From: Balneolaceae bacterium | GTDB lineage: Bacteria; Bacteroidota; Rhodothermia; Balneolales; Balneolaceae | Reading direction: 5' to 3' | DNA: 64,000 nt | NCBI GenBank assembly: GCA_017643365.1 | Contig: JAEPNO010000008.1 | Location: forward strand, 1-64,000 | Shown here: positions 1 to 7,890 of the stretch, one piece after another | How the letters are laid out: the number at the start of each line of letters is the position of its first letter | How positions within the stretch are numbered: position 1 is the stretch's first letter | The notes under the pieces: model-generated | What the model was told of the DNA's origin: nothing | Seen by the model: only the letters and a program-made list of their open reading frames with translations | The model's database searches: none | Translations under genes and position numbers: made by a program

Positions 1-2
1 TA

Positions 3-1475
3 ATGAAAATAATTTCCAGCCTTTTAGTACTGTTTGTGGCAACCGGGAGCCTATTGGCCAACGAGAGTGAACTATTTACAAATACCAAGCCAGTAGCGGT
101 ATTAACCAGTACACCCAATCAGACTTGGTTTTACAACATGGAAGAGGTGGTGTTTTCTTCGACCAATAGTTATGATCCGGACCAAGGTGACTATATTAAT
201 TTAACCGAATTTTTTATCAATGGGTCTTCTATAGGTACTGATACTAGTAGTGTAAACCTCTGTTTTGCATTAAATGGAAGCCCGGATGGGGATTGTATTG
301 AGTTATCTGCTGGTGTTACCACGGTAACTGTGGGAATTCGTGTCAAAGATAATCATGGGAGGTGGAGTACTACAGTATCAACAACATACACCATTCAGCA
401 GCACAAGGGGCGTAAGTATTTTATTACCGATCATATTGGAAATGTCCGTGCTACGGTAAACAGAGATGGTAATATATTAGGCTATGATGATTATTACCCC
501 TTTGGGAAAGTGATGCAGGCGAACAATAATGCCAATCCGAATGATAACTACAAATTCACAGGCCACGAGCGGGATACTGAAGCGAGCCTGAGCATTGACT
601 ACATGAACGCCCGAACGTACGATCCCATAACCGGGATATTCATGCAGCGCGATCCATTGGAAGACCAGTTCCCCGGCTGGACGCCCTACCATTACGTGCA
701 TAACACCCCACTTAATCTAGTGGATCCTACGGGGATGAGTGCAACTGAAGGAGCAAATAAAAGTGAGGAAGAGCGGGAAGCCGACAACAACCGACCTCAA
801 AAAGCAGGTGTTGAAGTGAAAGGAACAGGCTGGGGTGCTGTTGGGGCGAATTTGATTGATGGAGGCGGAATGATTGGGATGACAAGAGCAAATAGAACTG
901 ATCCTGAAATCTCAGAACAACATGGTTACAATAGCACAGTGAATGAAGCAACTGAAACTTTTGATAACTATTCTGAAGCAAGTGGTACTTTTAATACCCC
1001 AACTGGTAGTTTGTTTTTTAAATATAGTAGCAAGGCGAATGAAGGATTATATATAATAAAAACAAATGCAGGAATTGTTGCTTACCAAATAAGCGGATCA
1101 GGAAGAGTACAGCCTTTAACGGAAATACCAAGTAATTCTTTAAGCATTGATATAATATCTTTTAGAAGTAGGCAGCAGGCTGGAATGAAAGTGCCAGCTG
1201 GGGGAGGTATATTGAATTATCTACTTCGAAAAAATAATTATGATGCCTTTATTCCAGTAATTTCTAGTATTATTAATGTAAGTACAGATGACATATTTGG
1301 TGGTATATCAAATGCATCAGTGTATCGTAGAAACGAAAAAATGGTTGTAAATAACGGTACATATTTATCTGGATATACGAGAGAACAATATAGGGTTATA
1401 GGTGAAATTGGATTTTCCGTAAATTTCGCAATACAAGTTGTTATTATGAGCGAATACTATCGAAGGGATAATTAA
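3..1475 (+). CDS. Short secreted Rhs-core protein with variable C-terminus
   Basis: A 490-residue protein that begins with a signal peptide (hydrophobic residues 4-18, small residues near 19-20). Residues ~28-130 look like a PKD/Ig-type beta domain. Residues ~137-243 are a clear Rhs-repeat-associated core: 'YFITDHIGNVRATV', 'YYPFGKV', 'KFTGHERD', 'YMNARTYDP', 'GIFMQRDP' and the terminal 'NLVDPTGM'. In Rhs/polymorphic-toxin proteins this core precedes a variable, often toxic, tip; here ~245 residues follow it and I do not recognise them. Typical Rhs proteins exceed 1000 residues, so this is a minimal or orphan tip version. The DNA becomes visibly AT-richer after about position 900, as in exchanged toxin tips. 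The gene starts 2 bases into the window, so a longer upstream fusion cannot be excluded, though the signal peptide argues for a true start. Confidence 0.75.
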   Translation: MKIISSLLVLFVATGSLLANESELFTNTKPVAVLTSTPNQTWFYNMEEVVFSSTNSYDPDQGDYINLTEFFINGSSIGTDTSSVNLCFALNGSPDGDCIELSAGVTTVTVGIRVKDNHGRWSTTVSTTYTIQQHKGRKYFITDHIGNVRATVNRDGNILGYDDYYPFGKVMQANNNANPNDNYKFTGHERDTEASLSIDYMNARTYDPITGIFMQRDPLEDQFPGWTPYHYVHNTPLNLVDPTGMSATEGANKSEEEREADNNRPQKAGVEVKGTGWGAVGANLIDGGGMIGMTRANRTDPEISEQHGYNSTVNEATETFDNYSEASGTFNTPTGSLFFKYSSKANEGLYIIKTNAGIVAYQISGSGRVQPLTEIPSNSLSIDIISFRSRQQAGMKVPAGGGILNYLLRKNNYDAFIPVISSIINVSTDDIFGGISNASVYRRNEKMVVNNGTYLSGYTREQYRVIGEIGFSVNFAIQVVIMSEYYRRDN

Positions 1476-1477
1476 TT

Positions 1478-1936
1478 ATGAATTATAAAACAATAATAAT
1501 TTTGATGTTAGTTTCGATTTGTAATGCATGTGATTTAGAAAAAAATGAAGAACAAACGATTTATGTTAGTTTTGATTCCTCACTTGTGTCACTTCAAACA
1601 AATATTCCGGTTTATCATAATGATATGCTAATTGGAAATGTAATTGATGTTTTTATTGAAAATGAAAATTTTGTTGCTGAAATCAATTTGAAAGAAAGTA
1701 TAATAATTCTCAATAAAACTAACTTTTTAATAACTGAATCAGACTTATTTGGTGACTATAAAATCATAGCAGATTTGTCTTTTGCTGAAATGAAAATAAG
1801 TGAGTCATATAGGTTTGAAGGCTATCTTATTGAACCAGATACCGAAATGATAAAGACTTTAGATGCTGCAGCATTAGATACAACAACGAACCCTATGTTA
1901 ATGAGAATTGATTCTTTGATAAAAGCTAATCAGTAA
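1478..1936 (+). CDS. Putative lipoprotein with MCE/MlaD-like domain
   Basis: A 152-residue protein with a short hydrophobic leader ending in 'VSICNAC', a plausible lipobox with Cys18 as the acylated residue, so it should be anchored to a membrane facing the periplasm. Residues ~35-105 read like an MCE domain: 'PVYHNDMLIGNVIDV' resembles the family's 'PVxYxGxxVGxV', and 'ITESDLFGDYKI' resembles its 'xxxxGLLGxxxI'. MCE domains bind lipid in transport systems such as Mla. The gene starts 2 bp after the Rhs gene and shares its AT-rich composition, so the two probably form one unit. By position it could be the immunity protein for the Rhs tip, but the MCE-like pattern suggests another role. I see no Mla partners in the window. 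Confidence 0.55.
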   Translation: MNYKTIIILMLVSICNACDLEKNEEQTIYVSFDSSLVSLQTNIPVYHNDMLIGNVIDVFIENENFVAEINLKESIIILNKTNFLITESDLFGDYKIIADLSFAEMKISESYRFEGYLIEPDTEMIKTLDAAALDTTTNPMLMRIDSLIKANQ

Positions 1937-2112
1937 TCTATCCAAAGTAAGAACTTTTTTGTTCGTGATATTCTAAGTCTAGAACTTAGCCCGTAGGGAT
2001 TCCTTTGGAAAAACCGGCAGTACTGCAAGACTTTGTCTTCTATGAAGGCATATTACCTTAAACTTACATTCACAACTACTGCACATCACACTGATATTGC
2101 TTATTATGTATA

Positions 2113-3423
2113 GTGATTAAAACGTCAGAAATATGGGTAGATGAAGAAGGATCAGCGCTTAGTTCAGTGCTCATTATTTCTGTAATAATCCTCACTTTTA
2201 TAGGTGCCATTCTATCCGGGGTATTATTGCAAGCTCGCTTTATCCAGCGGGATATTAATCAAACCAAAGCCATATATGCCGCCGAACAGCAAGTATTTGA
2301 GTACCTGAATAATCCTGAAATTCTACACCCCGCAATTCAAACCAATTTTTTAAATGGTTTTGAACGAGTACAAAGTAAAGCAACTGTTGGCCATGCAACC
2401 GTAACCATTCAGGCCTTGGTTGGAGAAACAACTACCTTGCCCTTTCAGCTTTCTACCGTAGTGTTAGATTCCAGAAATACCCTCACTTTAACAGGTAATA
2501 CTACTTTAAAAGGGGATTTCTCCATTTCCAATAACGACATCACCACTAGTTCCTTTCGGGGTTTTCCATTTCGTGGGACTTTAGAAGGTAGTCCGGCAAA
2601 AGATACCGTAGTGGTAGCACTGGATTATGCAAAATATCAGAAAAAGTATGAGGCGTATAAAGCACTGTTTGAGGAAGCAGACTTGAACCGATTTCAGATC
2701 AAAAATCAAACCCCCATTCAATCGCAGCTCGCAGAAAGTGATAGTGATACGCTATATATCTCTGAATCATTAGAACTCGAATTAGGAGCTGAAGAACAAT
2801 CAGAGCCCATTACCCTCATTGTTGAAGGGAATTTGTTATTAAGCGGGGCTATGAAGTTCCCGGATTTCAGCGAGATCATTGTAAGCGATAGCTTAGCAAT
2901 TTCTGGTGAGCTAAAGGGTAATTTTATTCAAATCTTTGCCGGGGATTACCTCAGCATAAGCGATGATGTTCAATTATCTGTACAGGTCATTTCCGGAGGA
3001 AGTATCGAAGTTAATGATCGGGCATACGTAACCTACCCGAGTGTATTGTATAGCCAAAAAGATGCATTTGCTGGAGGTTCAAGATCCGCAATTACAATTA
3101 ACGATCAGTCAATAGTAGATGGAACTATTTTATTTCCTATCAAGCCTAGTTTAATCAATCAGGAACAGTTGAAAGTCACGGTAGATACCACAGCATTAGT
3201 TCGTGGAGCAATTTATACCAAAGGATTGACAGAGCTATTTGGAAGCATTCATGGCACTGTAATCACGAATCAATTTTACTTTTATGAATCCCCCACCTCC
3301 TATTTTAACTGGATAAAAGACGCGACGATAGATCTCACTCAACGTCCAAAAGAGTATGTAGTACCGATTGGTTTTTCAGACTCACTTAGGTTTAAAATCC
3401 TAGACTGGAGGATCATCGAATGA
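2113..3423 (+). CDS. PilX/GspK-like prepilin with beta-rich body
   Basis: A 436-residue protein opening with a GTG codon. Residues ~11-37 are a prepilin-type segment ('DEEG' then 'SALSSVLIISVIILTF'): a Gly cleavage site followed by a hydrophobic helix, without the Glu at +5 that major pilins carry. Lack of Glu5 is typical of PilX/GspK minor pilins that sit at the fibre tip. The rest (~90-420) is rich in short alternating beta stretches ('LIVEGNLLLSGAMKF', 'IQIFAGDYLSISDDV', 'GTVITNQFYFY') resembling a bactofilin or polymer-forming beta-solenoid, which is unusual for a minor pilin. Its stop overlaps the next gene's start (ATGA), so it heads a four-gene operon ending with the GspF-like protein. 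Type II secretion or type IV pilus assembly is the likely setting; the substrate is unknown. Confidence 0.6.
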   Translation: MIKTSEIWVDEEGSALSSVLIISVIILTFIGAILSGVLLQARFIQRDINQTKAIYAAEQQVFEYLNNPEILHPAIQTNFLNGFERVQSKATVGHATVTIQALVGETTTLPFQLSTVVLDSRNTLTLTGNTTLKGDFSISNNDITTSSFRGFPFRGTLEGSPAKDTVVVALDYAKYQKKYEAYKALFEEADLNRFQIKNQTPIQSQLAESDSDTLYISESLELELGAEEQSEPITLIVEGNLLLSGAMKFPDFSEIIVSDSLAISGELKGNFIQIFAGDYLSISDDVQLSVQVISGGSIEVNDRAYVTYPSVLYSQKDAFAGGSRSAITINDQSIVDGTILFPIKPSLINQEQLKVTVDTTALVRGAIYTKGLTELFGSIHGTVITNQFYFYESPTSYFNWIKDATIDLTQRPKEYVVPIGFSDSLRFKILDWRIIE

Positions 3424-3770
3424 AGTGCTGGAAAGAAGAAGATGGAGCGTCACTGGTAGAAACGTTAGTAGCAATGGCCATTCTATTGGCGGTATTGGTG
3501 CCTTCAACTATGTTTCTTACGTATATTGGAAGCAATTGGTTGGTTAAGGATAAAGCGGAAGGTTTTCAGCTGGCTCGAAACGAGATGGAAAGTATTATTG
3601 CTACCGAGAACGATTCAAGTTTGGTCCGTTCTGAAGGGAAATGGATAGTAAAACGAACGGTTACAAATCAGGAAGAACTATATTATGTTACTGTGGATGT
3701 GTTTAAAAGAGATACAACAAACTCACCGATTATTACACTGGAGACTGCTCGCATTTGGTACAACAAATAA
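3420..3770 (+). CDS. Prepilin-type pseudopilin (GspI/PilV-like)
   Basis: A 116-residue protein with a textbook class III prepilin leader: the charged stretch 'KEEDG' followed by 'ASLVETLVAMAILLAVLVP'. Cleavage after Gly would leave Ala1 with Glu5 five residues on, as needed for pilin assembly and N-methylation. The rest is a short globular region with beta strands ('GKWIVKRTV', 'EELYYVTVDVF'), the size range of GspI or PilV minor pseudopilins. The ATG overlaps the stop of the upstream PilX/GspK-like gene by four bases, and the 3' end overlaps the next pseudopilin gene, so all are translationally coupled. No prepilin peptidase is visible nearby. Confidence 0.8.
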   Translation: MKCWKEEDGASLVETLVAMAILLAVLVPSTMFLTYIGSNWLVKDKAEGFQLARNEMESIIATENDSSLVRSEGKWIVKRTVTNQEELYYVTVDVFKRDTTNSPIITLETARIWYNK

Positions 3771-4228
3771 TTTATAACAAAGACGGATATACGGTAGTGG
3801 AGATACTGGTAGCACTTACTCTACTTACCTTCATTTCAGCCATCGTTGGAAGTGTGTTTATATTCACTGCTCGACAAATGAATAACTGGAAGGAATCGGT
3901 AAACTCGATCAATGAGGCGCATATTGTTACCGAGCGTTTGTATAAGGATGCTTTACGTTCGAATCAAATTCAAGCAACAGATACGAGTCTGGTGTTCAAT
4001 CACCCGGGCAATCGATCCATTCAATATTCGAACTTGAATCATAACCTGATACGCAATAGAGTTCAGCTTTCCGATCAGGGTGATAGTTTGTACTTCAAAG
4101 AGATTAATATTAGTGAAGAAATGAGTCGGTTTGAGATTCAGCATGTAATTGATGATGCATCGAATACACATTCTGTGGTTGTAGCCAATCGACAGCCAAA
4201 ATTATGGGAGGCGGTAAGCAGAGATTAA
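3755..4228 (+). CDS. Prepilin-type pseudopilin (GspJ/PilW-like)
   Basis: A 157-residue protein with the prepilin signature 'NKDGYTVVEILVALTLL': Gly before the cleavage point, Glu5, then a hydrophobic helix to about residue 35. Size and order after a GspI/PilV-like gene fit a GspJ/PilW minor pseudopilin. The earliest start in this frame is a TTG at 3755 inside the upstream coding sequence (16-bp overlap). A pilin leader needs only a few residues before 'KDG', so this start is reasonable but not proven. The stop codon overlaps the ATG of the GspF-like gene (TAATG). Confidence 0.75.
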   Translation: MVQQIIYNKDGYTVVEILVALTLLTFISAIVGSVFIFTARQMNNWKESVNSINEAHIVTERLYKDALRSNQIQATDTSLVFNHPGNRSIQYSNLNHNLIRNRVQLSDQGDSLYFKEINISEEMSRFEIQHVIDDASNTHSVVVANRQPKLWEAVSRD

Positions 4229-5349
4229 TGGGATTACCTCCAACTATACAAAAGCTTGAAAAGAAAAAGGGTAAATCAACCGGTGCAAGGGATATTGAAA
4301 TCCCGTTTCTGCCTTCTATTCCACAAAAACTAGTCATAGAGTTTACTCGGAATTTAGCGGTGATGCTCAAGGCCCGACTTACTTTACTGAAGTGCCTGGA
4401 TACCGCAATCCAACAAACTACGCATGCACGTTTTTTGGAAATCCTAAAAGATATTCGATCAAATGTGAAGAGAGGGAAAAGTCTGTCTCAGGCGATAGCG
4501 AAACATCCCAAAGTATTTGATACCGTTTTCATTCAGCTTACGAAAGTGGGGGAACTATCCGGAAATTTAGATGATGTATTGTTGCGGATGTCGAAGTATC
4601 AGGAAAAGGCATACAAATTAATGCAATCAATTCGAATGGCCTTAGTATATCCGGCCATCATCATCACGGTAGCCGTAGCAGCAGTAAGTTTTCTTTTGGT
4701 ATTTGTGGTACCAACCTTTGTTGATATGTACCGAGATTTTGAAGCGGAACTCCCGGCACCTACCTTACTCATACTTACCGTTAGTGACTTCCTTACCAAT
4801 TATCTCCTATGGATTCTCGGGGGAGTGATAGTGATCGGGTTTTTCATCCGTAATTACTCCAAGACAGACAATGGGAAGGCTTACATAGATCGAGCAAAAC
4901 TAAAGATCCCATATTTTGGTGAAATGTATAGAAAAGGGCTGATTAGTCAGTTTTCAGATACCTTATCGACCTTGCTTTCTAGCGGCGTTACCCTCACAGA
5001 TTCCCTAAAAGTATTAAAAGACTCCTCGCAGAATATGGTGCTTCAACAAGAGGTGAGTAATTTGCTCAGCTCAATCAAAAAAGGAAGGAGCATCAATAAG
5101 TCATTATCAAAGTCGACCATCTTTCCTTTGATGGTTACACAAATGATTAGTGTTGGAGAAGAGACAGCCAGCTTGGATGAAATGCTAAAGCAAGTAGCAG
5201 TCCTTTTCGAAGAGGAGCTGGACATGATGGTTGAAGGATTAACTTCTGTTATCGAGCCGGTTCTCATCGTTTTTATCGGTCTCATCATCGGAGTAATTAT
5301 CGTAGCTCTTTACCTACCTATTTTCGAGATGGTAAATGTGATTGGGTAG
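4228..5349 (+). CDS. Type II secretion / type IV pilus inner-membrane platform protein (GspF/PilC family)
   Basis: About 373 residues if translation starts at the ATG that overlaps the preceding stop (TAATG); an in-frame ATG 24 bp upstream is possible but lies inside the previous gene. Two T2SSF domains are evident. The first ('FTRNLAVMLKARLTLLKCLD', 'KRGKSLSQAIAKHPKVFD', 'VGELSGNLDDVL') is followed by a hydrophobic pair ('MALVYPAIIITVAVAAVSFL', then a segment near residues 195-215). The second ('QFSDTLSTLLSSGVTLTDSL', 'MISVGEETASLDEML') ends in a C-terminal helix ('VLIVFIGLIIGVIIVALYLP'). GspF/PilC is the platform that couples the assembly ATPase to pilin polymerisation. The operon has pseudopilins but no ATPase, secretin or peptidase here, so those must lie elsewhere. 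Confidence 0.9.
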   Translation: MGLPPTIQKLEKKKGKSTGARDIEIPFLPSIPQKLVIEFTRNLAVMLKARLTLLKCLDTAIQQTTHARFLEILKDIRSNVKRGKSLSQAIAKHPKVFDTVFIQLTKVGELSGNLDDVLLRMSKYQEKAYKLMQSIRMALVYPAIIITVAVAAVSFLLVFVVPTFVDMYRDFEAELPAPTLLILTVSDFLTNYLLWILGGVIVIGFFIRNYSKTDNGKAYIDRAKLKIPYFGEMYRKGLISQFSDTLSTLLSSGVTLTDSLKVLKDSSQNMVLQQEVSNLLSSIKKGRSINKSLSKSTIFPLMVTQMISVGEETASLDEMLKQVAVLFEEELDMMVEGLTSVIEPVLIVFIGLIIGVIIVALYLPIFEMVNVIG

Positions 5350-5805
5350 GTTAACGGAGTGTCTAACCGTGTGTCGGCCAGTTAATATAATTTCCAAGCC
5401 TGCCTGCCTGCTGGCAAAGGCAGGCTCCAGCCTTCAGACAGGCCACTATAAAGTCACTCAGAACGAAGTGATGAGCCTTCACAAACTAGTTATAGGTTAC
5501 AATGAATTCTGAGGGTCCTTCACTGCGGAAAGGCAGTCCTAAATGAGCTATAACTCGATCATATCTGTTGATATAAGCACAACAGCACTTTGTAACTCTG
5601 TCACTTAGAAACTTTGTTCCTTTTTTTCTTGACCTCACCCTTGTTCCCTCTCCTACAATAGGAGAGGGAGACTTATTAAATAAAATTCCAGCCGGTTCGA
5701 ATTATTTGACTTCTAAAATGCTGAGTGAAGCGAATGATCGGCAGTGCTATGAATAGAGAAAAACTAGAGAACTAGGCTAAAGATCGAAGTTGATTTCACC
5801 TACTT
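5350..5805. repeat. Repeat-rich intergenic stretch after the pilin operon
   Basis: No credible coding frame. Near 5398-5425 there is a GC-rich palindrome (GCCTGCC ... GGCAGGC) that could fold into a hairpin. From about 5585 the text is loosely periodic ('tgtaactctgtcacttagaa'), and 5631-5743 is the left copy of a repeat that recurs at 6408. The small hairpin CTCTCC-TACAATA-GGAGAG lies inside that repeat. Confidence 0.6.
5631..5743. repeat. Direct repeat, left copy, flanking the toxin-antitoxin pair
   Basis: About 112 bp that recur in the same orientation at 6408-6519 with only scattered differences. Shared blocks include 'gacctcacccttgttccc', 'ggagagggagacttattaaa' and 'ccagccggttcgaatta'. 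The two copies bracket the parE-type toxin and its antitoxin. Confidence 0.85.
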
Positions 5806-6099
5806 TCAGTCTTTCCAAATTTTAGGATTTCTTGCTGTATTGAAGACTGCATGGACGATAACTATCAAGCTTTCCTCATCAATCGTAAAATGAATCATGT
5901 AAGGAAACTTTTTTATAGGTAAGCATCTTGTATTATCATATCGAACTTGAAAAAATGGATTGGTAGTTAGTCTCTTTAAATGTGCTTTCACTGCTACGTG
6001 AAATGTTCTGCCTAAACCGGATTCTTTTTTATTATACCAATCAATTCCCTCTTGAATGTCAAGCTTTGCCTCAGGTTCAATTTTGATCGTATATACCAT
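5806..6099 (-). CDS. RelE/ParE-family toxin
   Basis: A 97-residue protein with the ParE/RelE-superfamily layout: an N-terminal strand ('YTIKIEPEAKLDIQEGIDWY'), two helices, then strands containing 'PFFQVRYDNTRCLPIKKFPY' and 'LIVIVHAVFNTARNPKIW'. The '(D/E)I.E.IDWY...' start and terminal 'A.FNTARNP..W' are characteristic of the ParE branch common in Bacteroidota. ParE proteins act on DNA gyrase and RelE proteins cleave mRNA; which applies here cannot be read from the sequence. Its start overlaps the stop of the upstream antitoxin (TAATG on the minus strand), so the two are co-translated. Confidence 0.85.
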   Translation of the reverse strand: MVYTIKIEPEAKLDIQEGIDWYNKKESGLGRTFHVAVKAHLKRLTTNPFFQVRYDNTRCLPIKKFPYMIHFTIDEESLIVIVHAVFNTARNPKIWKD

Positions 6100-6308
6100 T
6101 AATCTAGTTTAAAAGAGTCTTTGACCTCTTCCCAATCCAAAAGGCGTTCTGGATTTTCCTTGTATAGTCTTATCCGTTCTCTTACAATAGCTTTATGTTC
6201 TTCAGGAATCTCATATTCTTCAGACTCAATTTCTAATCCCAACTGTTCTATAAGTTCAAGGACGAAATCTACTTTTTGATCCGGGACTTTTATAATGATC
6301 TCTTTCAT
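6099..6308 (-). CDS. Antitoxin of the ParE-type module (addiction module component family)
   Basis: A small acidic protein of 69 residues upstream of and overlapping the toxin gene, the usual antitoxin-first order. The N-terminus 'MKEIIIKVPDQKVDFVLELI' is a short strand plus helix. The C-terminus 'VRERIRLYKENPERLLDWEE' is a helix ending in the 'P..LLDWEE' signature seen in many addiction-module antitoxins paired with ParE-like toxins. It would neutralise the toxin by wrapping its C-terminal helix around it and probably represses its own promoter just upstream (about 6310-6400). Confidence 0.75.
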   Translation of the reverse strand: MKEIIIKVPDQKVDFVLELIEQLGLEIESEEYEIPEEHKAIVRERIRLYKENPERLLDWEEVKDSFKLD

Positions 6309-6407
6309 TGCTTAATGTTTTTAGTGCAGCATCACTTATTATAATGAATAAACGATAAAGTGAACACTCGTAATACTATGTAACTGTGTCCCTTTGTAAC
6401 TTTTTTC

Positions 6408-6519
6408 GACCTCACCCTTGTTCCCTCTCCTTCGCAAGGAGAGGGAGACTTATTAAATAAAATTCCAGCCGGTTCGAATTATCTGACTTCTACAATCTTG
6501 AGTGAAGCGAAGGATCAGT
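6408..6519. repeat. Direct repeat, right copy, flanking the toxin-antitoxin pair
   Basis: Second copy of the ~112-bp element found at 5631-5743, same orientation. The loop of the internal GGAGAG hairpin differs (TTCGCAA here), as expected for a conserved stem with a drifting loop. Confidence 0.85.
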
Positions 6520-6618
6520 GGAGAATCAGAACAAAGTATACCTAAAGCAAAAACCCACATCTATCATTGCGATACATGCGGGTTTGTAAATTGCTGATTG
6601 TCATTTGAGAATTGACAA

Positions 6619-6695
6619 TGGTGGGCCCAGAGGGACTTGAACCCCCGACCAATCGATTATGAGTCGACTGCTCTAACCAACTGAGCTATGGGCCC
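6619..6695 (-). tRNA. tRNA with CAU anticodon (Ile2 or elongator Met)
   Basis: Read on the minus strand, 77 nt fold into a full cloverleaf. The acceptor stem is GGGCCCA/TGGGCCC with discriminator A and an encoded CCA. The D arm is GCTC-AGTTGGTTA-GAGC, the anticodon stem GTCGA/TCGAT with loop CTCATAA, and the T arm contains GTTCAAGTC. The anticodon is CAU. The 'GACTCATAATC' anticodon arm followed by 'TTGGTC' resembles tRNA-Ile2, whose C34 is changed to lysidine by TilS, but an elongator Met tRNA cannot be excluded by eye. It is not an initiator, because the first pair G1-C72 is fully matched. Confidence 0.95.
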
Positions 6696-6860
6696 GTTTT
6701 TTCCAAAGGCTACAAAGTTACGGCGTTCTGAATCTTTATGAAAGTTCTGTTTTATAGAAAATTACTGTCTATAGAAAATCACTATGCAAACAGTGCGAAA
6801 GAACCCTTAACTTTGTGAATTATTTGATCTGCAACCTACCATATCCATTCCATATCCAAT

Positions 6861-7619
6861 ATGCTCACAAAGCGAATCATTCCCTGTTTAGATATTAAAA
6901 GTGGCCGAACGGTAAAAGGAGTAAATTTCGAGGGTTTGCGAGATGCAGGCGATCCCGTAGAGCTTGCCCGACGATATTCAGAAGAAGGCGCCGACGAACT
7001 CGTTTTTTTGGATATCACCGCAACGCTTGAGAAGCGACGCACACTGGTTGAGTTGGTCACCCGAATCGCTAAAGAGATCAACATTCCGTTTACGGTTGGA
7101 GGCGGAATTAAAACCGTGGATGAAATCGAGGAGTTGTTGAAAGCCGGCGCAGATAAAGTGTCGCTTAATTCAAGCATCGTGAAAAACCCTCAGCTTATCA
7201 ACGATGCCAGCGAAGCATTCGGTGCTCAGGCTATTGTGGCGGCAGTAGATGCCAAGCGCACTGATGATAGGTGGAATGTGTTCATCAAAGGGGGAACCGA
7301 AGACACCGGGATGGATGCCATCGAATGGATGATTGAAACCGAGCAGCGTGGCGCAGGCGAGATTCTACTCACCAGCATGGATCGCGACGGAACCAAATCA
7401 GGCTTTGATGCCGATTTGCTTTCCATAGTGAATAGCAAACTCACTATCCCCGTAATTGCCAGTGGTGGAGCAGGCACAATCCAACATTGTATTGATGCCA
7501 TCTCGATCGCAAATGCCGATGCTGTTCTTGCCGCCAGTATTTTCCATTTCAAGGAAATCGAGATCGTAGATTTAAAGAAATCGATGGCTAATGCCGGAAT
7601 TCCTGTCCGTTTAGATTAG
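6861..7619 (+). CDS. hisF: Imidazole glycerol phosphate synthase, cyclase subunit HisF
   Basis: A full-length (252 residues) (beta/alpha)8-barrel. It uses ammonia from the HisH glutaminase to convert PRFAR to imidazole-glycerol phosphate and AICAR, in histidine synthesis. Catalytic Asp11 ('[11 protein letters not shown]') and Asp130 ('VAAVDAKR') are at their expected positions, and the phosphate-binding loops 'VGGGIK' and 'ASGGAG' are present. The ATG start gives the family's usual N-terminus. No hisH, hisA or hisI is nearby: the neighbours are a tRNA upstream and gltB downstream. The gene is therefore split from a his operon in this genome region. Confidence 0.97.
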   Translation: MLTKRIIPCLDIKSGRTVKGVNFEGLRDAGDPVELARRYSEEGADELVFLDITATLEKRRTLVELVTRIAKEINIPFTVGGGIKTVDEIEELLKAGADKVSLNSSIVKNPQLINDASEAFGAQAIVAAVDAKRTDDRWNVFIKGGTEDTGMDAIEWMIETEQRGAGEILLTSMDRDGTKSGFDADLLSIVNSKLTIPVIASGGAGTIQHCIDAISIANADAVLAASIFHFKEIEIVDLKKSMANAGIPVRLD

Positions 7620-7890
7620 AATTTGTGTATTTTTAAAAATTAAATTATTTCGGTATTAATCAAAAATTGCTTAAATAAGTTAAGTTGTTGGTTTTTGGTC
7701 GAAAGCGCTTTTCTGATTTCGAGCTTTCCATTGTTCTGTTTTAGAGTAGGTTGAAAAATGCTATTTAAAAGCAATATTGCCTAATAATCTAAGTTTTAAC
7801 TAAAGCGTCTCAATTCTGTCAAACATTGACAAACCCCATTTTTTTGTGCTTTTTGGGGATTCTCACTCACAAATAACGAAGTCAACTGCA

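Noticed and set aside
1478-1936. Calling the lipoprotein a definite immunity protein
   Set aside because: Position suggests it, but the MCE-like pattern offers another explanation, so only the pairing is reported.
7620-7890. A riboswitch (for example glutamine type) in the gltB leader
   Set aside because: I could find no conserved riboswitch core or convincing stems in this AT-rich stretch.
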